Source: Batrachochytrium dendrobatidis JAM81
Taxonomy: Eukaryota > Chytridiomycota > Chytridiomycetes > Rhizophydiales
NCBI RefSeq assembly: GCF_000203795.2
Contig: NW_006281108.1
Span: 563,868-627,867 of the forward strand
Reading direction: 5' to 3'
Length of the DNA stretch: 64,000 nt
The translations under genes and the position numbers were made by a program. The first letter of the stretch is position 1; each line of letters begins with the position of its first letter. The notes beneath the pieces were generated by a model that saw only the letters and a list, made by a program, of their open reading frames with translations, ran no database searches and was not told where the DNA came from. Below are positions 32,977 through 43,648 of the stretch, in pieces.

Positions 32977-33825
32977 TCAATCTGAATCTGCTTTCGGTTC
33001 TTGAAATTCTAAACCATGCTTTTCCGTAAACTTTTTCAATTCTTGTCTGGCACCGTATACTTTATTCCTTGCCGCTACATACTCTTGTTTCAATCGGATT
33101 TCATCCTCTGGACTGTGCCTTGGTTCGGATATATCTTTGCCCATTGCTAACGCCGACCATTTCCTGTATCCAAAAGTCATAAATTTATGATATTCTTGGC
33201 GTTTTTTGTTTCGTATTTCTATAGATGACGCGAGTCTTTTTCTCATGCGATCAAAGGTTTTCTGATATTTTTCGTTCAATATAATCATTCGACTTGAACT
33301 AGTACTGGAAGAATCAGCTTCGTTCATTGGTTGTTGCTGGTCTTGGTTGGAAGTGCTTGAATTAATTATATCCATTATTTCCTGCCAGTCTTCGTCGGGA
33401 ATTTGTGGAATAGGCTCATTGATTGAACCAGATACTTGGTTGAAAATGTCTGAACTGAGCTCATCAATTGGTTGCTGTTGGTCTTGGTTGGGTTTTTTTG
33501 AATGAATTATATCCATTATTTCTTGCCAGTCTTCGTCAGGAATTTGTGGAATAGGCTCATTGGTTGAACCAGACACTTGACTGGAAGTGCCTGAACTGGA
33601 TTCATCCATTGGTTGTTGTTGGTCTTGACTGAAAATGCTTAAATCAAGCTCATCCATTACTTCTTGCCAGTCGTCGGAAGTGTCTGGATTAGGTTCATCA
33701 GTTGGACCAGACACTTGACTGGAAGTGCCTGATGCTTGTGGTGAACCATTGTTATCAGTCGGTATCAATATTGCATTAGCGGTTGCTGCCGCACTCAGCA
33801 CGAATAGAATATCAACCAATCTCAT
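32977..33825 (-). CDS. Secreted acidic protein with three 47-residue tandem repeats
   Basis: A single exon gives 282 residues from the ATG at 33825, which opens a signal peptide (MRLVDILFVLSAAATANA). Residues about 30-175 are three copies of a roughly 47-residue unit containing QVSGSTNEP, DEDWQEIMD and NQDQQQPMDE. The DNA repeat unit is about 141 bp, which invites slippage or unequal exchange. The C-terminal 100 residues are basic and helical (KYQKTFDRMRKRLASS, RQELKKFTEKHG). The promoter and signal peptide differ from those of the MKLS family, so this is a second secreted family in the same compartment. The function is unknown. Confidence 0.8.
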   Translation of the reverse strand: MRLVDILFVLSAAATANAILIPTDNNGSPQASGTSSQVSGPTDEPNPDTSDDWQEVMDELDLSIFSQDQQQPMDESSSGTSSQVSGSTNEPIPQIPDEDWQEIMDIIHSKKPNQDQQQPIDELSSDIFNQVSGSINEPIPQIPDEDWQEIMDIINSSTSNQDQQQPMNEADSSSTSSSRMIILNEKYQKTFDRMRKRLASSIEIRNKKRQEYHKFMTFGYRKWSALAMGKDISEPRHSPEDEIRLKQEYVAARNKVYGARQELKKFTEKHGLEFQEPKADSD

Positions 33826-34526
33826 CAGACTGGTCAATGGGTTTAAACGATTAATACAAAAGTAGAGTGTCGAGATTGGTGTCGATTATAAAACTGAGCG
33901 TAATCGATTGTATTTGTATGTTTTGTATAGCAAACCAACCCTAACCCTTATAGGTTAACCAATTATACAGGGTTACTTGATTGCTTGTAGTGGTTTACTA
34001 TCAAACCATAGTATGCTGCTCCCTAGCCATAATATCATATTGATCAATTTGATGATCGTGTCGATTGAATTATGCTTTTACGACCCTTTGATCAGGTATA
34101 TTGAAAAGCACACCCTTCATGAGTGTTGTTTAACCGCAAACGCTTTGTTTTACAACCGTATTCATGTAAAATGGATCACTTTGATATTCATCATGCAATA
34201 TACAATGATTACATATACAATGGTTACTACACATTGACTGTATTGCGTGTTTGATATACAACGATCATAATATGACACACAATCAGACTATAATGTTGAA
34301 TCTACACCTTGTGCACTCTTAGTAATCATACATTGTATGGTCACCAAGTTTGAACCCATATTCATGTATTGTGTTTGACTGTCAATATTGTCAATACAAC
34401 TCTGTAAACACATTTGTTGTATTCTGAATCACGGATACGATCGCAATCTAATTCAACAACAATCATGACACATGTCAGTAATGCAACTGTCTATTACACA
34501 CCAACACTGTTATTTAGTGGTCCATT
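33826..34526. other. Intergenic region with one TIR-like motif
   Basis: About 700 bp. It has one solo TIR core (CGTATTCATGTAAAATGG, 34157-34174) and a short CCCTAACCC stretch near 33940 that is probably chance. The rest is CA/TG-rich. No gene is seen. Confidence 0.4.
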
Positions 34527-35071
34527 TGTCAGAATATTTCGAGCTTCGTGATTTGTTTTGTATGTAGAATAGTATAATGTAAAAAAGTAGAATATAATCT
34601 GTAACTGTTAGTAGTTATCAGAAGAGAACAAATCAGAAGTGTAAGAGGAAGTTGCACTTTAAATCAAGACCAGCAAACTTAGTCTTTTCAAGAGTAGTGA
34701 AAAGGTGTGATAAAGTAGTTGGACAGATGAAATAGTTTGAAGAGTTATTTATTGATAAGAGTAAGCATTCTAGCTTTTATAGTAGTTGATTGTTTGTGTC
34801 TTGTGATACGAACAATTAACACGTTTGATGATGAGAGGTTGTAAACGAGAGTTACAACCAATAGTGTTGATTTCTGGAGTTAGTAAATTTAATAATGGCA
34901 TCGTCTACCCGTTTATAGAGAGCTCGAGTCCTAGAAATGAGTGTAATGGAGTTACTGTGCACATGGATTTTTGGTGATGAAAGGATTTAACTTGTGTTTA
35001 AGTTTGGCGCTTTTTAGAACTAGCTTTGCCACAGGTTACCGCTTAAGAGTATCCGTCTGGATATTCCAACA
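34527..35071. mobile_element. Probable solo LTR
   Basis: A 545-bp block of different, purine-rich composition begins TGTCAGAATATT and ends GGATATTCCAACA. These are imperfect inverted termini of the TG...CA type used by retrotransposon LTRs. The right end lies 10 bp before the duplicated segment 35081-35842. The related locus at 25.16 kb lacks the block, so it looks like an insertion or a recombination border. No retroviral-type coding sequence is attached, and no clean target duplication is visible (ccatt against atatt). Confidence 0.5.
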
Positions 35072-35080
35072 ATATTGTAA

Positions 35081-35842
35081 TGACATTGGATGCGCGATAT
35101 GATATACTGTTGCAAGTATATGATGGTTCACACTTTGTTAGTATGTTTGATCATATTGCACCAATTGACCAGTATACGATCACTGGATACATTGCATGTT
35201 GATATTTATCACTGCAAGTATATATTGATGATAGTCGTATTGATACAGCCAACACAAACATGTCAACCATGTAAATCTGTTGCATGCATAGGGTCACTTA
35301 CAATACTACTTGATTATCAATGTCAATGACGTGTCGGACATACTATCCAATGGTTTCAATATACATAGCTTATAGTTGGACACGATCGGTATTTGTATAC
35401 ACATGCTGTAGTTGTATGCATTGCACTTGCCGAGTTGTGGATTGTGCATTTGTTTGATGCAACTGTTGATATTGATTGGGACGACGATCGATGTTTCCGG
35501 TTGTGGTTGTGGTGTATGCTATATGACCAGATGACATGTTATGTGATCATACTGCATACATTACACTAGACAGCAGACTACATGCAAATGATTGATACTG
35601 ATCATTGCAAGTACACAACAATGTGACAAGTGACTGTCAAATCAAATATGGTTGATATGTTGAATTATGGACAGATTTGTTGTATATACTGGATGTGGAT
35701 GTGAATACAAAACATCGGCTGATACATATCGTACCATTCAAGACCAAAACAATGTGATGTGACGTCCAATGTCAGTTTGTAGCATGTCAATGGAATATGT
35801 GCGAATATGTGCGAATATTAAACATGAGTTTGTGGATACTGT
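35081..35842 (+). repeat. Direct segmental duplication, partner of 25164-25925
   Basis: Nearly identical to 25164-25925. Its last 90 bp overlap the inverted duplication shared with 32048-32570, so this locus is a mosaic of two duplicated units. Confidence 0.88.
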
Positions 35843-36261
35843 CAAATTGTCAAATTATCAAAACGAGCCGAATCATTCGTATCAAATAGTATAGTGATAC
35901 CAATGAGTTGGTGTCAAATGGAATGGGTTGACTGGTAACCCCAAATGACAAATATACACAATTGCATGGATTCAGCAGTGACACTGCAGTAATCAATACA
36001 ATGCATGGTAGTTGATTGGTGCAATATGATCAAGTCATTAATATAATACACTATTGTTTGGCAATACACGATGTTTATTGAATGAACGACATCGAGTATA
36101 TGACAAATGACAATTAAACCAACATGCAATATACGCTGCATTACAACATATCCTGGATGATGGTCCATTTTGAGTTGCAACAATATGACGAGTCTATGAT
36201 TGAGAAGGTTGTTGTTGAACACCAGAATCTTGAAAAGTTTCACATGCTCGGATTGTAGCAA
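35750..36261 (-). repeat. Inverted duplication, partner of 32048-32570
   Basis: This is the 3' flank of the minus-strand secreted gene at 36864, matching the 3' flank of the plus-strand gene at 31442 in opposite orientation. The two genes with flanks form an inverted pair whose duplicated arms are about 3.2 kb apart. Confidence 0.82.
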
Positions 36262-36864
36262 TCATTGTGATGATCCATCGTAGAAAACACCAAAGCATTT
36301 CATGAATTCGGGATATAGCTCCAGGTTTGGCGCACCAGTGACTATTACTCCAGTTGTACCATGTTTCACGAGATAACCATAAAGTTTCGATTGTAACTCG
36401 GTCCATTCTTTACGCACTTTTAAATGGATCTCATATAATTCACTCAACTCTTCTTCAAGATTTTTAAGAGTGGTATGGCTGGTTTCAATACCAGATTGAG
36501 TTTGAAAGATATTTAGTTCATAATTTGGAACGCTCTGATTTGTTGAAGTTGGATGTCCTTGCAAAAGTCTAAGTGATCTCCTTTGCTCGTCCAACAATTC
36601 TTTTTGCTCTTCAACCCTGGACTCTTTTAAATCGATTTCTTCAGCTTCTTGATTGAGCTTATGTTTGACATCTGCGTACTGTTTGATCAGTACTATTTCG
36701 TTCAGCGTAAATGGATGACAGTCAGACAGATATTGATGATATAGACCAGGAAATAAGGTGGAAGTAGGCTCGATACTTGTGGTCGAGCTGGGATCAACTG
36801 GATTGGAAACGGTGACCGAGCAGATAGCAAGGATTGATGACAGTACGGCAATTGATAGTTTCAT
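36262..36864 (-). CDS. Small secreted protein, MKLS family
   Basis: A single exon gives 200 residues from the ATG at 36864. The signal peptide MKLSIAVLSSILAICSVTV is followed by NPVDPSSTTSIE. The middle is charged, glutamate/lysine-rich and coiled-coil-like (for example EEQKELLDEQRRSLRLLQ). The tail YPEFMKCFGVFYDGSSQ parallels that of the 31442 protein. Over the first 30 codons the DNA of the two genes is about 85-90 percent identical by eye, whereas the mature regions are hardly alignable. The function is unknown. Confidence 0.82.
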   Translation of the reverse strand: MKLSIAVLSSILAICSVTVSNPVDPSSTTSIEPTSTLFPGLYHQYLSDCHPFTLNEIVLIKQYADVKHKLNQEAEEIDLKESRVEEQKELLDEQRRSLRLLQGHPTSTNQSVPNYELNIFQTQSGIETSHTTLKNLEEELSELYEIHLKVRKEWTELQSKLYGYLVKHGTTGVIVTGAPNLELYPEFMKCFGVFYDGSSQ

Positions 36865-36990
36865 TTTACTAGTTTGGTTGAGCAAGTTGTAATGATTGCC
36901 ATTCGACACGTCGGTTTGGTGTCGTATTTATATCCGTCGAGTGGATAATATTAAGCATGTTACTCGGATGGTTATTTTGAGCAATCAATG
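36865..36990 (-). promoter_or_regulatory. Conserved promoter of the MKLS secreted family (copy 3)
   Basis: On the minus strand a TATAAATA box (36932-36925) lies 61 nt before the ATG. It is followed by CGACACCAAACCGACG and CAATCATTACAACTTGC, in the order and spacing seen upstream of 31442. Confidence 0.65.
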
Positions 36991-37081
36991 TTGTTGTCAG
37001 GGTTGGTATTGATGTTATCAATGTCAAACTTTGAAAGAGTCTCCCTTTACATGATAATCCGCAATCTTGGCTAAACTATTG

Positions 37082-37403
37082 CATAAAAAAGTGTATATAT
37101 TCATGTTGGGAATAGGCAGCCAAAGAGTGTAATGACAGTTGAGAAGTAATAAGGCTGATTGTTTATTAGTTATAGAATAGCTAATCTCTTAGTTGATATG
37201 ATGTACGCTATTACTCACATCATTTAACTTGATTTCATATGAATTCTAGTAGTTCCATAATGCAACATGTTAGTGATGGATTGTCAAAGCAATACGCCCT
37301 TAATGATAGGCTTTCACATTACAACGTATTCTCAATAAACACTGATAAAAAACTAGGGCACTCAATTAAACATCTTGAACGCCAGAATCCTCGATTTTGA
37401 TAC
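37082..37403. mobile_element. About 320-bp insertion relative to the duplicated flank
   Basis: Upstream of the 24163 gene the sequence runs from AATCTTGATTAAACCGCTG directly into TTTGTGTATTCAGG. The homologous flank here is interrupted between CTAAACTATTG and CTTGTGTATTCAAA by some 320 bp of AT-rich DNA. No terminal repeats or coding sequence were recognised, so the type of insertion is open. A deletion in the other copy is equally possible. Confidence 0.35.
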
Positions 37404-37905
37404 TGCTTGTGTATTCAAATATCATATAGTTGATTGATTATGCAGTTTCCCGCCCTTTTGAGTCCTGAAAAGGGTTGGTGAGATACAGCCTGGGAGATCA
37501 GTGCATGTTCAAATAATATCGCATAGCCTATGTAATATGGCTTGACACTCGGCTATTACATGGCCATCAATATATGCTATGATATTTCATGCTTTTCAAA
37601 GTAGAAATTGATTGGTATGATTCAAACATGCTGTGGTTTGGTGATATTTTGCATTCAACTCGACACAATCAGCCATCACTGCATATTACTCAATCAATCA
37701 ATTGAATCAATGCAATGCAGTCCATGTTGCAATCACAATGTCACATTGATAATCAATGACTTGCAACTGTTGTGTTGGCATTGCATGGTATGTGTTGCTA
37801 TATCAATATCGATTGTCACTATATAGTTGTATTGACTACACATCATGATCATATGTCATGGTTGACTCGTATTCTGGATTGGTGCACTCATTCCATCACT
37901 CGAAC
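37404..37905 (+). repeat. Duplicated upstream flank, partner of 24359-24860
   Basis: Aligns over its full 502 bp with 24359-24860, and like it precedes a minus-strand MKLS secreted gene. Confidence 0.7.
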
Positions 37906-39268
37906 ACAAACATCGTATGACTTGTTGATTACTAATACCCATATTGATCGAATACACACTACATGACACATGTCAGGTTAGCGTATACATTCCATTATAT
38001 ATCACATCATGTTGCTGATACCACGCATTGTGATTCAACAGTCAATCTGTATTCGAGTTCAACTACAACTGATCGTGTCAATCATAATATACACAACCAA
38101 TTGTAGTCGAGTTGATCCGACTGAATAGAGTCCGAGTCATCATGTTCATATCAAACCATTGTAAACCATGACAAGTCTATTGCACAACTCCACTCGTGTT
38201 GATTACAACATGCTATTCATAAATGTATCATATTGTCCTGTAATGACTGTACATGGTTGTACATGATTGTTTGGAACCAGTAGCTACGTTGATTGATATC
38301 CACAATATGATCCAGTAGTCGTCCAGATTGTGTGTTGTATTTGGTGTGTTGGGTGATGATATCAACCTGTAGTCAAGGTTTGACTATCTGAACATGTCGG
38401 TGACTTTTTACCAACTGTGTGCAACTCGATGTCCAATATCGAGTCATGTCATTGGTCAATTGATTGGTTCAATTCATCAGTGGGTTTGCTGGATCCATGT
38501 GGTGTGCATCACTTTCAAGAGTATGTTGAATCTGTTGCAGTATTGGAACTTTGTAGACGGATCAACATACTAACCTGACCATGATTGTGGTGGTTATTGC
38601 AGTCGAGTCGTAAAGCTTATTCTGGCAATCATTGATGGTTTCAACAATCGTTTGAATAATCGTTTGGATGTCAGGTTATGGTATTCTGATTGACAACTCG
38701 ACTCGGATACAACTTATTTGGACAATTACTGATCAATGGATTGGACAATGGACTAGGAATCAATCAACACATTGACAGATTTACCATCCCAAATGGAAAC
38801 AACGACAATCCAGTTGTAATCCATATTGAGCCTTGAATTCAAACAGTCGTGAATCAAATCATTAATAAACTACAAAAACAGTCCAATATGCCAACTCGCA
38901 TTTATCCACAACTCGATATGTGATGTTCAAATGTCTAATATTCAGACTGTGCTGATTGCAATTGTGGTTGTAATTGTGGTTGTGTGTAAATATCAATCCA
39001 ATACTCGATTCAATACTTGATTCAACTTGAGCATGCACAGTTTTGTAGTAATCCATTTGATCACATTGACAGAATCAAGCAATGATCTGATTCAACAACA
39101 CCGAATGATGCATCCATATCACTTGTATCAATCAGTTGTACACAATCAGTCAATATAATCAACAATCACTGTCATGATTGTCATGATTGATTCAATTTAT
39201 TCGATCCATTTAATTGCATAGATCCGACTGGCATTGCAACTCATTGTTGTAAAATCACAACCTCACAA
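37906..39268. other. CA/TG-rich intergenic DNA
   Basis: 1.36 kb of the same homopolymer-poor composition, including short simple tracts such as TTGTGGTTGTAATTGTGG (about 38956-38980). No gene was found. Confidence 0.45.
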
Positions 39269-42200
39269 TCAATCAAGATAGTACACCTGCTCATATATGT
39301 ATTTGTTGTATGCTGCTGTGATTTGAGTTTGGTCACTTGTCAATTCATCTCGATAGTGTTTGGCTTCAGCTGGTGATTGAACACCTTGAATATACTGCGT
39401 GGCATCATTCCACAGTTCAGGCGGTATGGGTGTCTTGTCAAGACTCGAGTTGTACCATTGTGGTTGTTGTGGAGCCACATGCGCAGTCGAAACAATCCGA
39501 CAGACTGGATTCACTACAAAAAATGTCAGAATCTTGCAGTGTCCTGGTTGAGTTGGATCTGCAAGTTCAAATGATTGCTCTTTGTGCTGGTATCGATTGG
39601 GATAAACTACACATCGACCATTTGATACTTCAAGCGATCCTATATACTGATTGCGTGGCGATTCTTCATCAATAATGTCATACACATCTTTCCAATACAT
39701 CTCAGATGCTTTTTTACGACGAAAACTATCAACAGCCACACGGAAATCGAGTTTGGGTGTGGTGATATTTTCCACGTCGTAGTAATACAGTCCAGTTGCA
39801 ACAATCGATTCGTTAATTGGACCTTCAATGTGCCAGTTTCCCTCGTTGTATTTAGGTTTGGATGGTGTCAGTTGAATGTTGGTGAGTTTGACAATGACTT
39901 GTAGATTACGACCACGCAGTGATACTGGCATTCCTAATCCATAATCGGGTTTAAAATGTTCCGGAAGTGTTGGTACATATACGGGACGAATGACTTGAGT
40001 GTCTGGTTCCATACCACCACGACTTGATTTGTTTGGTGGTTTATATCCCTTTGTGCCATTGCAAATATCAATATACTTGAACCGTGGATCCATCGTTCTG
40101 ATCAGACTTTCAAACATTGGGACAAAACATTTGAATATTTTGGCAATGCATTTGTACATGTCTCGATGCCATATCGGATTCAGATTGTTGATGTATGAGT
40201 TGATGGTCACACTGCCATCCTGTTCGACACGGAATTCACTCGGAAGCCATTGGAACTTGCGTGATATAAACCCGGAACTGCTGCCAATGATGGGCGTATC
40301 TGAAACAAGTCGAGTCGATAACAATATATCGCATGGTACCATTGTGGTGTATTTGAGTCGTATACTCAGTGGTGCAATCATCGTTTGTCCATATACAACA
40401 CTGTACATTGATGCATCAATCAGATTGTGCACCATTTGACCAGTGTTGTGATTTGATCCATGTTCAAGATCCGATACATTTGTCATCAATCGCGTGTATA
40501 CATTGTCAGGTATGCCATTGTCCAGTATATACGTCAGTTCAACAGGTCCTGGGACAATTGTGCCAAATCCATCACTGCCATTACAAACAAGCTGTTTGAC
40601 AAAAAACTCGAGTTGTTCCAATGCAAGATTAAATGTTGATGGTGATATATTCCGATCGAGTGAGTCAGCCCTCCATTGCTCCACAATATGCTGGTTTGTG
40701 ATATCGATCCACCACATGGGTTTGCAAAGTATAGATTGCAGATACTGGATATACTGCATCTCGACAAGTGTGCGTGCCTCTCCATGTTTATATCCGGCCA
40801 TTCCAGATTTCATATAAATTTCGGCATTGTCCTTGTATGGCTGAATGTCTGGACTAGCAGTCTGAACCCGATGCTGGAAACACACTTCAATAATCAGGCT
40901 GGCAATATTTCTGTTTCTGTAGTCAGTATCATCCGATTTTACAATAGCCATCAGATTTTCAAGCATCCCACTTTGATCCAACTCGGTACGTATTGAACTG
41001 TCGGGGTGATTGTCGGCAAAATCAGCAAATGCTTTGAATAGTTTTACAATGCCAGTATCAGAATCATCATAGCCACTCAAATCTATATCTCTACGTGAAA
41101 TAATAGTGTTGAGTTGCTTCACAATTCCATATTCTTGAAACGCCTTGATCATCTCGTCCTTGTTTGTAGATTTCTGAATCATGTCATTGAAATTATCAAA
41201 TAGGCGCAAAGACTTACTCATATTGACATCACACATCGATATCGTCAATTGCTCAAAAACCAACGACCGTACAAGTAATACAGGAAAGTCGCGCATACCA
41301 GATGCAGCTGATCCAGCTATCTTGATTATGCGTGTTTTTAGTGCAGAGTTTTTGCTGTATCTGATACACAAGTCGCTAAGCGTTTGAATCAAACCCGATC
41401 TTATCAGCTCGGCTGAAATCACTTCACAATTTCTAATATCGCATAAACTCTGAATAGCAACAATACTTTGATCAATCACTGTTCGATCGACACTCCTGTA
41501 TTCATGTCATGTCAATCCAACCATGTCAAATTTACCAATTGTGATGACTGGACACACATTCATGCATAACACCACATACCTGAGCGTATTGACTATTGCT
41601 GGAATGATGCCACATTTCACTGCTTTTACTGGGTTATGACAATGAATCTTCCAATACATGATTTGGAAAGTTTTGATAAAACCAGCAGCAACTGAACCAT
41701 TGGATGATTCCAGTCGTGAAACAAGTCTTGACAACACGATGCCAAACTAATGATATTGTTCAATATCAAATATACAATCAGATCAACAAGACAAGACACT
41801 GTCTAAACTGATCCAATATTGTATCATTACAAACATACATTTTCATCGTCAATATCACTGCAAACGGTCGAAAACAGGTCAATCGACAATCTGAGCACTT
41901 GTTGATCGGACTCGTGAACAATAATCTCAACCATAGGCTTGATGTCAAATTTACACTCCTCACTCCAGCGTTTATATTTGTACAACTCTGTACATGTTTT
42001 CATCGCCTATATGCATATTGACACTAGATGAGTTGAATGACAATCATTTAATCAATATCAATCATGACTTGCCGCCATTTTGACTTGACGGCTTGGTGAT
42101 TGCATGAGTTGTACAATTTGGTTGCTTAATCGATGTGATATTTTGAACCGATCATCACCGTACATCATTCTCAAAAACACTGTAGTAAACTCCATTACTT

Positions 42201-42759
42201 TGATCTACACAACACATGTTGATTGTTTAGTCATGAACAATCCATTATTGTTACAATATATGAATACCTGTAAACTGGGTCGATTATACTCCAAATACTT
42301 GGTTATGATATCTTGCAGTTCAATACTCTGTAAGCGCTGCAGTGCATCTGTAGACCCTACCATTTCAAACCAATACAAAGTCAGCAACAGTTTGAACTCA
42401 TCAATAATCCAATTGCTATTAAACTTACTTCGATTCTGATTGTACAGCTCCAGTATCAATACAAGCAGTCTGTCCCATATTTCATCAGCCTTGTATAGTT
42501 GAGCATCCGCTGTTAATAGTTTCAAATCCTCCAGGTGTTTGATCAACTCTTTCATAACATCAATCCACTTCATGTTTGATAAAATTAGTAAAGTTGAATT
42601 TTGATCAAATTTTGATTTGATAATTTCATTCATGCGAATGTCCAACAATTGCCGAGAATTGTTCATGTTTGGATTGTTGTAAAACACACAAACGAATTGT
42701 TCCATTTTAGTATTGTTTTGATCAGTTTTTTGTAACAAAATTGGATTGTTATCAAACAT
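39269..42759 (-). CDS. Helical-repeat (ARM/HEAT-like) protein fused to a DUF4246 domain
   Basis: Five minus-strand exons (42759-42268, 42204-42073, 42006-41839, 41746-41580, 41495-39269) give 1061 residues with all phases closing. Residues about 1-450 are leucine-rich helices resembling ARM/HEAT repeats (for example AVKCGIIPAIVNTL and IDQSIVAIQSLCDIRN). The C-terminal part matches DUF4246: LQVIVKLTNIQLTPSKPKY, WHIEG, ESIVATGLYYYDVENIT, GRCVVYPNRYQH, PGHCKILTFFVV. The spacing of HxE (WHIEG) and a later H (NRYQH) resembles a 2-oxoglutarate/Fe(II) oxygenase fold. The residue I remember as arginine in PGHRKIL is cysteine here. Intron 2 appears to use a GC donor (GCG/GCAAGT). The gene is the only large intact one inside the repeat compartment. 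Substrate and role are unknown. Confidence 0.78.
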
Positions 42760-43648
42760 GCATTTAGAAATACTGTAAATTAATATTCTGAATGTGATTG
42801 TTGTGGATTTGGTTTAATAAACAAACTAGTTTACTACAACACATGGTAATGGATTACTAAACATCATCATAAATCGGATGGACTGGACTGAGATGAAATG
42901 AGATCAATGACAATCGCATTACAGTGTGTTGTGATTAAACCATCGAGTATTTCCAAATATAAACTTGAATGAAAAGTCTTGCCACAAGACTGATCAACTG
43001 TATTACTGTTTACACTGTGGTATTATTGATGTATTGGAATATTTGGTGTTCAAATACACAATGATAATGGTAGTACAACTCATGGCAGTTGTACAAACCA
43101 AATATGATTAAAGCCAATAATAATGTCAAACAAGATTGAATAATGAATTAGCGTGTAAATCATCAACATTGACCAAGATTGATTGAAATGGTGAGATTGG
43201 GTTGGATGGTGATGAACAACAAATAAAATACAGACAATCGTACAGCATGTATTGAGTTGATGATAGTCGAGTGAATACAATCGCGATCCAGTTCAACAAC
43301 AATGATGAGTTGAAGCATCATACGATGGAAATTATATTATCGAGAATGATAATTTCCAATAAGCGCAATCAATATCTAACCAATATCTATTCCAAAACAG
43401 TTACTGCAAAATCAATACAATGTTACATGGACATGACTGTAACTTGTACTTTCCAACGTTGAACTCGAATACTTTATACTGTAAATTATTCAATTGTGAA
43501 TCGCAACTATAGATTCGGACTCGAGAAGTTTATCTGCTTCACTCTGTTTTTGTCAGTTGAATTTGTACATACAACATTTAGTCATTATCTTTCAGACCTT
43601 TATAGCCCGACTTTCCCCTAATATACATCATTTATCCGAAAGCTAAAT
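42760..43648. other. Intergenic region between divergent genes
   Basis: 890 bp at the right border of the CA/TG-rich compartment, serving as the shared 5' region of the DUF4246 gene (minus) and the RasGEF gene (plus). No further gene is seen. Confidence 0.45.

Noticed and set aside
33935..33955. Telomere-like CCCTAACCC stretch
   Set aside because: Only about two repeat units. It is not enough to call an interstitial telomere.
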